Source: Nymphaea colorata (taxonomy: Eukaryota > Streptophyta > Magnoliopsida > Nymphaeales > Nymphaeaceae). Taken from it: a DNA stretch of 64,000 nucleotides. The position numbers were made by a program, and so were the translations under genes. Position 1 is the first letter of the stretch. Each line of letters begins with the position of its first letter. Shown piece after piece: positions 12,401 to 22,130 of the stretch. The notes beneath the pieces are model-generated. The model had not been told where the DNA came from. It worked only from the letters and a program-made list of their open reading frames with translations, and ran no database searches. The stretch lies in contig NC_045140.1 in assembly GCF_008831285.2 (NCBI RefSeq), positions 12,952,505-13,016,504 on the forward strand, in the 5' to 3' direction.

Positions 12401-13178
12401 CATCATTGTTTGTCTAAAGACTTATTTGGATCATATATGAGTTATTTTCACCAATGTCGGACATCAATTGCACAGAAAAAAAAAAAATTAAATTCACAAA
12501 AATGCATACCGACATCATGTAGTGTACATTGAGGAGATTTCATGAACCTCATTCATTTCAATTTATCCTACCCCTCCTCAATTTAAGGATTGTATGCAGC
12601 CCATGTATGCTCTCAAAATTTCAAATCCATCTCTCAGGAACGTATGCAATAGAGCCATCTATTTTGCATCTTCTCATGAATTTTGAAAAACAAATCCTTA
12701 CCTATATCATATCCCGGTCATCATGTTGCCGGGCTATTTCTAGGACATTAGTCCAAGATATAGCCTTACAACTGGACCACCCAATTGGACTGAGAAGTCC
12801 CCCCATTAGTACCGAAACAGACAATAGTCCCGGTATATCGATGGGTGAACAAGGAGAAATGGAGAGCCCAAATCTAGAAAACCCTTGGAGGAGTCAATGC
12901 TAGTACCATAAATTTGGTATATAAGTATACCATAAATTTTGGATAAATAAAGAACCATTTACCCATTTATTTTTATAGGTTTCAAGACCAATTTTCAAAA
13001 TAATGCATATAGGCAAGAGTCCTAGGAATTGCATTATCAATTTTTCATTAACTGCTTGTTTGGACGCATGTGATGTTTTACTTTGCCCCTAAGTCCATGT
13101 CCAAACCCAATGTCAAAACTCTTCTCGAGTCTCTATTGGGTCAATTCATGTCAAAGTCTAATACCTTCTCTTGTCTAG
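12401..13178 (+). other. Leader between PBS and PMD ORF
   Basis: No convincing coding sequence. A 124-codon open frame at 12529-12903 shows no domain and ordinary composition, so I treat this stretch as untranslated leader. Confidence 0.5.
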
Positions 13179-14390
13179 ATGGACTCAGAAAGTATCTTCC
13201 CATATGACCACATCCTATTCGGGTCATGTCAAGGCCGATCCGGACTTCGCATCATCCCAAGTGGAGTCTACCTACCTCAGTGGTATCTTTCATGGTACCC
13301 AACTTTTCGGTGTATGTTCCCGGATCACTTAGAGGATTGCGGTCTTGAAGAAGCAGTCAGTCTTGCCATACAGCCTATCAATGGCAATCTAATCCATGCA
13401 ATTGCTAAAAGATGGAACCCAAGGACCAACACATTCTGGTTTCCATGGGGTGAAATGACAATCACTCTTGATGAGTTCTCCAACATTATGGGTTTGCCAG
13501 AACCAAAAGGTGACCCAAGAGGTCCAATTGAAGACCAGTTCCTTGTAAACCAAGGTCAAGTCAAAACTCTAGAAGTGATTCGTAAACTCACAGGGAAAAG
13601 GAGTTGGCATTTTCTAGAGAAAGATGGACATCAATATCTTCAACTACAAGAGCTTGGTGAAACATACTCCCAATTTGTCAACCCTGCGTCACTATCTAGA
13701 ACTGTTGCAGACAAGTACAAAAACTCCATGGTGACTTGTACCGTGGGTCTTATCTTCTTCAATAATGAAGAACACATAATGGATTTCCGCATAGCTCGCC
13801 TCTTCAGAAAATGGGGGCATGTCAAAGTCCGTCACATTTCCATAGCAATGGCAGCCTTGGCATTCCTTTACAGAGGGTTGGCCAAATTTTCAATTGGAGA
13901 TGCAGACTCGATAGAAGGATGTGTCTTTGCACTGCAAGCATGGTTCTACAAACATGTAGGGCCACAATCATGTCATTTTCAAAACACAGACGGTCAGTTA
14001 TCTAGTATGGAGCACTACCGCAGAAAGATGGAGGAAGTTGATGACTCCACCATCATTTGGGACTTCTTTGATCGAGAGGTCATCAAGTCAAGATACACTT
14101 ACAACCCAGTCAGAAGAAGTCTTCTATTGGGACCGTTTTTCATAATTGAATATCATCCGGAGCGTTGCCTCAGGCAATTCTCACTGCGTCAGAGGAAGGC
14201 ATATTCAATTGAGTCGGAAGGAGCCATTGTGGAGTGTGAACTAGACACTGAAGAGTGGTCCGGGATATACACCTATGCCCAGCAACGTTGGGAATCATTT
14301 GCTCACTTGTATCTTGTCCTTGGTCCAGGAATGGGTCCCGAATATGTAAAATGGTGGGATGAAGTCCGCCCATCTATCCTTCTGTCCTAG
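13179..14390 (+). CDS. Plant mobile domain (PMD) protein encoded by the retrotransposon
   Basis: An uninterrupted 403-aa ORF lies upstream of gag. It carries the hallmark of the plant mobile domain (aminotransferase-like PMD): RWNPRTNTFWFPWGEMTITL at about residues 79-98, followed by DEFSNIMGLPEPKG. PMD is known from host silencing factors MAIN/MAIL1 and from Ty3/gypsy and Mutator-like transposons; its biochemical activity is unknown. The rest is tryptophan- and arginine-rich with no membrane segment or signal peptide visible. It has its own ATG and stop and is separated from gag by about 180 bases, so it is probably expressed from a separate or spliced transcript. It is the longest intact ORF on the 5' side of the element, whereas gag has breaks. 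A partial second copy of its C-terminus, with frameshifts, lies at 17532-17840, after the N gap. Confidence 0.8.
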   Translation: MDSESIFPYDHILFGSCQGRSGLRIIPSGVYLPQWYLSWYPTFRCMFPDHLEDCGLEEAVSLAIQPINGNLIHAIAKRWNPRTNTFWFPWGEMTITLDEFSNIMGLPEPKGDPRGPIEDQFLVNQGQVKTLEVIRKLTGKRSWHFLEKDGHQYLQLQELGETYSQFVNPASLSRTVADKYKNSMVTCTVGLIFFNNEEHIMDFRIARLFRKWGHVKVRHISIAMAALAFLYRGLAKFSIGDADSIEGCVFALQAWFYKHVGPQSCHFQNTDGQLSSMEHYRRKMEEVDDSTIIWDFFDREVIKSRYTYNPVRRSLLLGPFFIIEYHPERCLRQFSLRQRKAYSIESEGAIVECELDTEEWSGIYTYAQQRWESFAHLYLVLGPGMGPEYVKWWDEVRPSILLS

Positions 14391-14573
14391 ATTGTCATGT
14401 CTAGTTCATTGTCATTAAGCCAAAATTTGTTAAGTTTTGTCAAGTTATGTTAAACTTTGTCAAGTTTTGTCATTCTCATCTTTCTTTTAATATGTAATCA
14501 AAATTTGTCATCTCTCATCAATTCACATCCTAACATTTTCAATTTTTCTTCTTGCAAGGTGAACATCCGCTTT
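14391..14573 (+). other. Spacer between PMD ORF and gag, possible intron end
   Basis: The 183-base T-rich spacer contains several TTTTGTCAAG-like repeats and ends in a pyrimidine tract followed by TTGCAAG, directly before the gag start. This resembles a plant 3' splice site and would let gag be expressed from a spliced RNA that removes the PMD ORF. No donor site was assigned. Confidence 0.35.
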
Positions 14574-17140
14574 ATGGTTGAAACCAGAAGCCAAAGCAGG
14601 AGAAGGAGTGAAATGAAGCTTGATCAACCTTTTATAGGAGACAGGGGAGAAGAATCCTCCTCAGAAACACCTCCCAACTGGAAATAAATGACCCAGAATT
14701 TGAGGAATACAGAAGATTCTGGAAATACATGATCATGTTCAATGAAGAACAAGCGCAGGCAGAAAAAGCCAAAAAGAAAGGGAAGAAAACAAGAAAGTAC
14801 TCATCAAGCAGTTCAGACTCTTCTGAAGACGCTACAACAGAATCTAGTAGTGAGGAAGAACCGAAAACTCCCAAGAAAAAGAAGAAGGGAGAATCCTGGA
14901 AAACAAAAATCCAGGAAGTTGAAAAGAAGTTAAATGCAGTACAACTTAAAGGCAAGAACAAGAGGAATTTCACTTGCGAAGATTTCTACGAAAGCTTCGA
15001 AAATGACAAACACATAAAAAACTTGCCCAAGAAATTTATCAAATTTGATGGCCATGGAGACCCAAAGGCACATTTGGCCATGTTCTTTGCTGAATGCTAC
15101 AAATTCCGCCACAATCATAGGCCCTCTTTCGATGTTTCCCTAGAAGCCTAGAAGGAATTGCAGCACAATGGTATCGGGAACACATCAACCCAGTGGAATT
15201 GAAAAATTTTGACATGTTAATCAACCTTTTCATCGAAAGGTTCATTCAAAACGTTGAAACTGCACCAACGATCACCACATTATGCTATCTAAAACAGAGG
15301 CCAGGTGAAAAGGTGAGAGATTTTATTCAGAGGTGGAGGTCTTCTTGCAACAAGATGAGAGACCCAATCTCTCAATCCCATGCACTGGGATTGATCGTAA
15401 ACAATTTGACACAACCATTAAGGAGCCTCATTTCCAATGCTCCAATCAAGTCTTTCATCGATCTCACTGAGAGGGCAGAATGCATTGAAGCAGGAATTGA
15501 GAATGGAGCTTTTGATGCTGTCATCCCGGTAAAAGTCAGGGAAGATACAAAAAAGAATAGCAGAAGTCAGAATGCTCCAGCCAACATCGTGGCCAACGCT
15601 GCAGCCTTCAAGAAAGAAAAGTCCGAATATCCCAAGAATAAAGGGGTAATGGACAGAGCTAGTGGCAGTAGTAGTGGCACAAAAAACAAACATCCTGGAT
15701 GGGGGTACGATAGAAAATTTACCCCATTACAACAAAGTTATGAAGAGGTCATGCATATGCTAATCGAAAGAGGTACTCTGTTTCTCCCAAAAGTCTCCAA
15801 CCCCCCACCAATGATGGGGAAAAACAAAGAGCAACTCTGCAAATTTCATCGCGCTCCAGGACATGATACAGAAGACTGCCTTGTACTTAAAAATATTGTG
15901 CAAGATGCAGTTGACAAAGAAATAATCAAAGAGGTCAGTGAACAGTCGGACATTCTCAAGAATCCTTTTCCTAAACATGGCAAAGGAATAGTTTCGATGG
16001 TCAGATTTTCAACAGGTCGTCAAATTATGGTGACAAACAAAAGGGATATAGCGTCCCTGGATTTCTTTGGATTGCTTTTCAAACATGATAAAGGATCCAT
16101 CAATGCACAAACCGGACTGGTTAAACAAGACCATCTGACAGAGATTGATCAGAAGTCACAAGTGTGCGACCCTCAACCATTGGAATCCATTTTCAATGAA
16201 TTGGACCCCTTACCTGAAGTCAAGAAGGGAGGGTTTAGCCCTAACAGGGGGAATGAATGGGCTTTTGAATTATGTGAAAATAGTCCGAGCATATTCTCTG
16301 ATAAAGATCTACCAACTAGAGGTGCATCGCACAATGACGCCTTGCACATAGTGATAGAGACAAGGGGCACCAGAGTCTCCCACGTTTTAATTGATGGTGG
16401 AGCAAGCCTGAACATCTGTCCACAACAAACAGCTCGTGAGTTGGGCATAAGACAGGCTGACTATACTCCATCCAAAATTTTCATCCATGGATATGACGGG
16501 ACAGGACAACCATGCCTAGGATGCATATGTCTGGATTTGAATATTCTGAGACGTATCATCGGGTTTTATTTCATGTGGTGGATATAGAACCCTCCTTCAA
16601 CTTGTTGCTTGGCAGGCCATGGATCCATGCTACCAATGCAGTTCCCTCCACTCTACATCAGTGTGTCAAATGGACTCACAACGGGAATTCTATAACCATC
16701 TATGCAGAGGATAGGGAAAGTCGGCTTGCACACCCAATGATTCCGGTACCAACATATACAATTGAGGTACCCAGTATTCGAGTCTGCAAAGAGGAAGAAA
16801 TATCTCAAAGTCTTAGCAGGTTGGCCATTCAGAAACCAAAGAAACAGGTATGGGTGAAAAGGGTACCAAACTTGAAACAAGTTACAAAAGTCATCCATTG
16901 TTCAAGAAATTCTGCCAGAATGAGAAAGGATTGGATTTACTCATACGCCATGGCTACCAGCCATTTACTGGCCTTGGCAAACATGAAAATGGAATCTTGG
17001 AACCAGTTACCTTGACAGGACAACGAGGCACTCAAGCCTTGGGGTGCCAAAGCTATGAAAAAGTGGATGTTAAGGAAGAATTCAAGCCAGTACCTTTCGT
17101 CAAGAGCAATACCATAGGCGGATGTTCACCATCAATTTGA
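14574..17140 (+). CDS. gag-pro: gag-protease region, left copy (frames broken)
   Basis: Gag starts MVETRSQS and has a lysine/serine-rich stretch (SSSSSDSSEDATTESSSEEE). The capsid-like Retrotrans_gag region includes KFIKFDGHGDPKAHLAMF and, after a frame change, GIAAQWYREHI and RPGEKVRDFIQRWR. A zinc-finger-like C-x2-H-x4-H-x4-C motif (CKFHRAPGHDTEDC) is near 15838-15880. The aspartic protease shows HVLIDGGASLNIC near 16380-16420, then LLLGRPW near 16605. A G-patch-like RHGYQPFTGLGK follows near 16950. Frames break near 14675, 15120, 16541 and 16860. The right-hand copy is in frame at 15120 and 16541, where it has one extra base, so at least those two breaks may be sequence errors. The region ends with a stop at 17138-17140, just before the putative intron. 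Confidence 0.85.
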
Positions 17141-17302
17141 ATCAACAAATCCGTCTCATTTTGTCATTTTGTCGTCATTGTACTCAAATAGACCAAGTGT
17201 CTTCATTTGTAATACCTTCAAAAATACAATGACAAATGCAAATTACTTCCATATACAATGTCTCAAATTTCATCTAACTTCTTTACAATCTTTAGGATGG
17301 CA
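17141..17302 (+). other. Putative Ogre-type intron between protease and RT, left copy
   Basis: About 160 T-rich bases with no coding content separate the protease/G-patch end from the start of the RT polyprotein. It ends ACAATCTTTAG before GATGGCATT, a good plant 3' splice site. Ogre elements are known to carry a spliced intron at this point. The donor was not fixed and probably lies upstream of the stop at 17138. The equivalent in the right copy is 20575-20731. Confidence 0.55.
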
Positions 17303-17431
17303 TTGAGGGTCAAACATCAAAAGCTTTTAAGGAGATAAATCCAGAACTCACTGAGGCCGAATGTCCAGAGTTCATCCAAATGAGAAAGCAAGATCAACCG
17401 TCACCTCTGATTAATGATCCGATTGAGGAAA

Positions 17432-17531
17432 NNNNNNNNNNNNNNNNNNNNNNNNNNNNNNNNNNNNNNNNNNNNNNNNNNNNNNNNNNNNNNNNNNNNN
17501 NNNNNNNNNNNNNNNNNNNNNNNNNNNNNNN
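17432..17531. other. Assembly gap (100 N)
   Basis: Exactly 100 Ns, a conventional placeholder for a gap of unknown size. Sequence left of it ends in the RT-side exon (GATTGAGGAAA). Sequence right of it restarts inside the PMD ORF, upstream in element order. Confidence 0.99.
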
Positions 17532-20500
17532 CGAGAGGTCATCAAGTCAAATACACTTACAACCCAGTCAGAGGAAGTCTTCTATTGGGACCGTTTTTCA
17601 TAATTGAATATCATCCGGAGCGTTGCCTCAGGCAATTCTCACTGCGTCAGAGGAAGGCATATCCAATTGAGTCGGAAGGAGCCATTGTGGAGTGTGAACT
17701 AGACACTGAAGAGTGGTCCGGGATATACACCTATGCCCAGCAACGTTGGGAATCATTTGCTCACTTGTATCTTGTCCTTGGTCAGGAATGGGTCCCGAAT
17801 ATGTAAATGGTGGGATGAAGTCGCCCATCTATCTTCTGTCCTAGATTGTCATGTCTAGTTCATTGTCATTAAGCCAAATTTGTTAAGTTTTGTCAAGTTA
17901 TGTTAAACTTTGTCAAGTTTTGTCATTCTCATCTTTCTTTTAATATGTAATCAAATTTGTCATCTCTCATCAATTCACATCCTAACATTTTCAATTTTTT
18001 CTTCTTGCAAGGTGAACATCGCTTTATGGTTGAAACCAGAAGCCAAAGCAGAGAAGGAGTGAAATGGAGCTTGATCAACCTTTTATAGGAGACAGGGGAG
18101 AAGAATCCTCCTCAGAAACACCTCCCAACTGGAATAAATGACCCAGAATTTGAGGAATACAGAAGATTCTGGAAATACATGATCATGTTCAATGAAGAAC
18201 AAGCGCAGGCAGAAAAGCCAAAAAGAAAGGGAAGAAAACAAGAAAGTACTCATCAGCAGTTCAGACTCTTCTGAAGACGCTACACAGAATCTAGTAGTGA
18301 GGAAGAACCGAAAACTCCCAAGAAAAAGAGAAGGGAGAATCCTGGAAAACAAAAATCCAGGAAGTTGAAAAGAAGTTAAATGCAGTACAACTTAAAGGCA
18401 AGAACAAGAGGAATTTCACTTGCGAAGATTTCTACGAAGCTTCGAAATGACAACACATAAAAACTTGCCCAAGAAATTTATCAAATTTGATGGCCATGGA
18501 GACCCAAAGGCACATTTGGCCATGTTCTTTGCTGAATGCTACAAATTCCGCCACAATCATAGGGCCCTCTTTCGATGTTTCCCTAGAAGCCTAGAAGGAA
18601 TTGCAGCACAATGGTATCGGGAACACATCAACCCAGTGGAATTGAAAAATTTTGACATGTTAATCAACCTTTTCATCGAAAGGTTCATTCAAAACGTTGA
18701 AACTGCACCAACGATCACCACATTATGCTATCTAAACAGAGGCCAGGTGAAAAGGTGAGAGATTTTATTCAGAGGTGGAGGTCTTCTTGCAACAAGATGA
18801 GAGACCCAATCTCTCAATCCCATGCACTGGGATTGATCGTAAACAATTTGACACAACCATTAAGGAGCCTCATTTCCAATGCTCCAATCAAGTCTTTCAT
18901 CGATCTCACTGAGAGGGCAGAATGCATTGAAGCAGGAATTGAGAATGGAGCTTTTGATGCTGTCATCCCGGTAAAAGTAAGGGAAGATACAAAAAGAATA
19001 GCAGAAGTCAGAATGCTCCAGCCAACATCGTGGCCAACGCTGCAGCCTTCAAGAAAGAAAAGTCCGAATATCCCAAGAATAAAGGGGTAATGGACAGAGC
19101 TAGTGGCAGTAGTAGTGGCACCAAAAACAAACATCCTGGATGGGGGTACGATAGAAAATTTACCCCATTACAACAAAGTTATGAAGAGGTCATGCATATG
19201 CTAATCGAAAGAGGTACTCTGTTTCTCCCAAAAGTCTCCAACCCCCCACCAATGATGGGGAAAAACAAAGAGCAATTCTGCAAATTTCATCGCGCTCCAG
19301 GACATGATACAGAAGACTGCCTTGTACTTAAAATATTGTGCAAGATGCAGTTGACAAAGAAATAATCAAAGAGGTCAGTGAACAGCGGACATTCTCAAGA
19401 ATCCTTTTCCTAACATGGCAAAGGAATAGTTTCGATGGTCAGATTTTCAACAGGTCGTCAAATTATGGTGACAAACAAAGGGATACAGCGTCCCTGGATT
19501 TCTTTGGATTGCTTTTCAACATGATAAAGGATCCATCAATGCACAAACCGGACTGGTTAAACAAGACCATCTGACAGAGATTGATCAGAAGTCACAAGTG
19601 TGCGACCCTAACCATTGGAATCCATTTTCAATGAATTGGACCCCTTACCTGAAGTCAAGAAGGGAGGGTTTAGCCCTAACAGGGGGAATGAATGGGCTTT
19701 TGAATTATGTGAAAATAGTCCGAGCATATTCTCTGATAAAGATCTACCAACTGGAGGTGCATCGCACAATGACGCCTTGCACATAGTGATAGAGACAAGG
19801 GGCACCAGAGTCTCCCACGTTTTAATTGATGGTGGAGCAAGCCTGAACATCTGTCCACAACAAACAGCTCGTGAGTTGGGCATAAGACAGGCTGACTATA
19901 CTCCATCCAAAATTTTCATCCATGGATATGACGGGACAGGACAACCATGCCTAGGATGCATATGTCTGGATTTGAATATTTCTGAGACGTATCATCGGGT
20001 TTTATTTCATGTGGTGGATATAGAACCCTCCTTCAACTTGTTGCTTGGCAGGCCATGGATCCATGCTACCAATGCAGTTCCCTCCACTCTACATCAGTGT
20101 GTCAAATGGACTCACAACGGGAATTCTATAACCATCTATGCAGAGGATAGGGAAAGTCGGCTTGCACACCAATGATTCCGGTACCAACATATACAATTGA
20201 GGTACCCAGTATTCGAGTCTGCAAAGAGGAAGAAATATCTCAAAGTCTTAGCAGGTTGGCCATTCAGAAACCAAAGAAACAGGTATGGGTGAAAAGGGGT
20301 ACCAAACTTGAAACAAGTTACAAAAGTCATCCATTGTTCAAGAATTCTGCCAGAATGAGAAAGGATTGGATTTACTCATACGCCATGGCTACCAGCCATT
20401 TACTGGCCTTGGCAAACATGAAAATGGAATCTTGGAACCAGTTACCTTGACAGGACAACGAGGCACTCAAGCCTTGGGGTGCCAAAGCTATGAAAAGTGG

Positions 20501-20867
20501 ATGTTAAGGAAGAATTCAAGCCAGTACCTTTCGTCAAGAGCAATACCATAGGCGGATGTTCACCATCAATTTGAATCAACAAATCCGTCTCATTTTGTCA
20601 TTTTGTCGTCATTGTACTCAAATAGACCAAGTGTCTTCATTTTGTAATACCTTCAAAAATACAATGACAAATGCAAATTACTTCCATATACAATGTCTCA
20701 AATTTCATCTAACTTCTTTACAATCTTTAGGATGGCATTTGAGGGTCAAACATCAAAAGCTTTTAAGGAGATAAATCCAGAACTCACTGAGGCCGAATGT
20801 CCAGAGTTCATCCAAATGAGAAAGCAAGATCAACCGTCACCTCTGATTAATGATCCGATTGAGGAAA
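17532..20867 (+). repeat. Second copy of 14073-17431, probable assembly duplication
   Basis: This 3336-base block repeats the 3359 bases at 14073-17431: PMD C-terminus, spacer, gag, protease, putative intron and start of the RT exon. Differences are mostly single-base losses in short homopolymers, for example one A fewer in the lysine-rich gag stretch. These break the PMD end and gag in extra places, but 18565 and 19980 keep frame where the left copy does not. The block starts and ends exactly where overlapping contig ends would. I read it as an unmerged overlap and not a tandem duplication. Confidence 0.85.
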
Positions 20868-21793
20868 TTAACATTGGCACGGAAGAGAGTCCAAAGATTT
20901 TGCAAATTGGAACAAGTCTCTCAGCAGAAGAAAGAAAAGAGTTGATAGACTTCCTCAAAAGCATCAAGAAGCCTTTGCGTGGACTTATGAGGACATGCCA
21001 GGACTTGATACAAAATTAGTCGAGCATCGACTACCATTGAAACCAGAATGCAAGCCAATCAAACAAAAGTTGAGGAAACTAGACCCTCGTCTTGAGGGGC
21101 AAGTTAAGGAAGGCCTGGAAGACCTACTAAAGGTAGGGTTCATCCGAACAATCGACTATCCTGAATGGTTAGCAAACATTGTGGTAGTCCCAAAGAAAAA
21201 TGGCAAAATTCGGCTCTGCATCGATTTCAGAGATTTGAATAAGGCTTCACCAAAGGATGACTACCCACTTCCAAACATTGACTTGTTGGTAGACAGTACC
21301 GCAGGTCACGCTATGTTCTCCTTTATGGATGGATATTCTGGTTATAACCAAATTAAGTTGGCAGCTCAAGATCAAGCCAAAACATCATTTACAACCCCAT
21401 GGGGTACCTTCTGCTATACAGTAATGCCATTTGGTTTGAAGAACGCTGGGGCAACATATCAAAGGGCAATGGCAGCTATTTTTCATGACCAAATGCATCA
21501 AATCATGGATGCATATGTAGATGATCTACTAATTAAGTCAAAACAAGGAGAATCATATCAACATTCTCTCTCAAGTTTTTGATAGACTCTTACAATACAA
21601 ACTTAGATTGAATCCACAAAAATGTGTATTTGGTGTGGAATCCGGTAAGCTTTTGGGATTTATGGTCAGCCAAAAGGGAATCGAGATGGATCCTTCCAAA
21701 GCAAAGGCGATCATCGAAATGTCACCCCCAACAAATCTTAAGGAGCTACGCAGCTTGCAAGGCAGATCAGTCAATCAGAAGGTTTATATCTAA
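20732..21793 (+). CDS. pol: pol: reverse transcriptase region (frames broken)
   Basis: The exon after the putative intron starts MAFEGQ and runs in frame to about 21000. The RT proper reads in the next frame (20995-21582): KLVEHRLPLKPECKPIKQK, GFIRTIDYPEWLANIVVVPKK, RLCIDFRDLNKASPKDDYPLP, FSFMDGYSGYNQI, FTTPWGTFCYTVMPFGLKNA and the catalytic YVDD at about 21515. After a stop at 21580-21582 the thumb continues in another frame with LNPQKCVFGV, LGFMVSQKGIEMDP and PPTNLKELRSLQGR. The catalytic motifs are intact, and only one-base shifts at about 21000, 21580 and 21770 break it. Those could be real mutations or consensus errors. It is a Ty3/gypsy RT by motif content. Confidence 0.88.
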
Positions 21794-22130
21794 TCTCGCC
21801 ATGAGATGCGAACCCTTCAACCATTTACTGTGGAAAGGAGTCAAATTTGAATGGGGGCATGAATGTCAAGCCTCATTCGAAAAGATCAAGAAGTATCTTC
21901 TTTGCCCACCAATTTTAAAACCTCCAATTTTAGGGGAACCTCTACTCCTTTACATCACAGTTAACGATTCAGCCTGTGGTGGATTTCTGACTCAATATGA
22001 AGAAGGATGCCGAATAGAACATGCCATTTATTACATCAGTAAGACATTTGTGCAGTATGAAAAGAACTACTCGCACATGGAAAAACTTGCTTAGCCTTGG
22101 TGTGGATGTGTCAAAAATTAAGGCATTATC
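21760..22130 (+). CDS. pol: pol: first (gypsy-type) RNase H region
   Basis: Reads FEWGHECQASFEKIKKYL, then PPILGEPLLLYITVNDSACGG, then IYYISKTFVQYEKNYSHMEKLA, the RNase H block that follows RT in Ty3/gypsy polyproteins. A stop at 22092-22094 and a frame change separate it from the downstream ORF, which resumes with CQKLRHYLLACEVKILSK, normally continuous with it. The break is therefore one small indel in an otherwise well-kept domain. Confidence 0.82.

Noticed and set aside
12529-12903. 124-codon open frame between 5' LTR and PMD ORF
   Set aside because: No domain or family resemblance, starts and ends without context, and lies in the expected untranslated leader.
14073-20867. Genuine tandem duplication of gag-protease within the element
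   Set aside because: Edges coincide with the N gap and differences are homopolymer indels, so an assembly artefact is the simpler reading.
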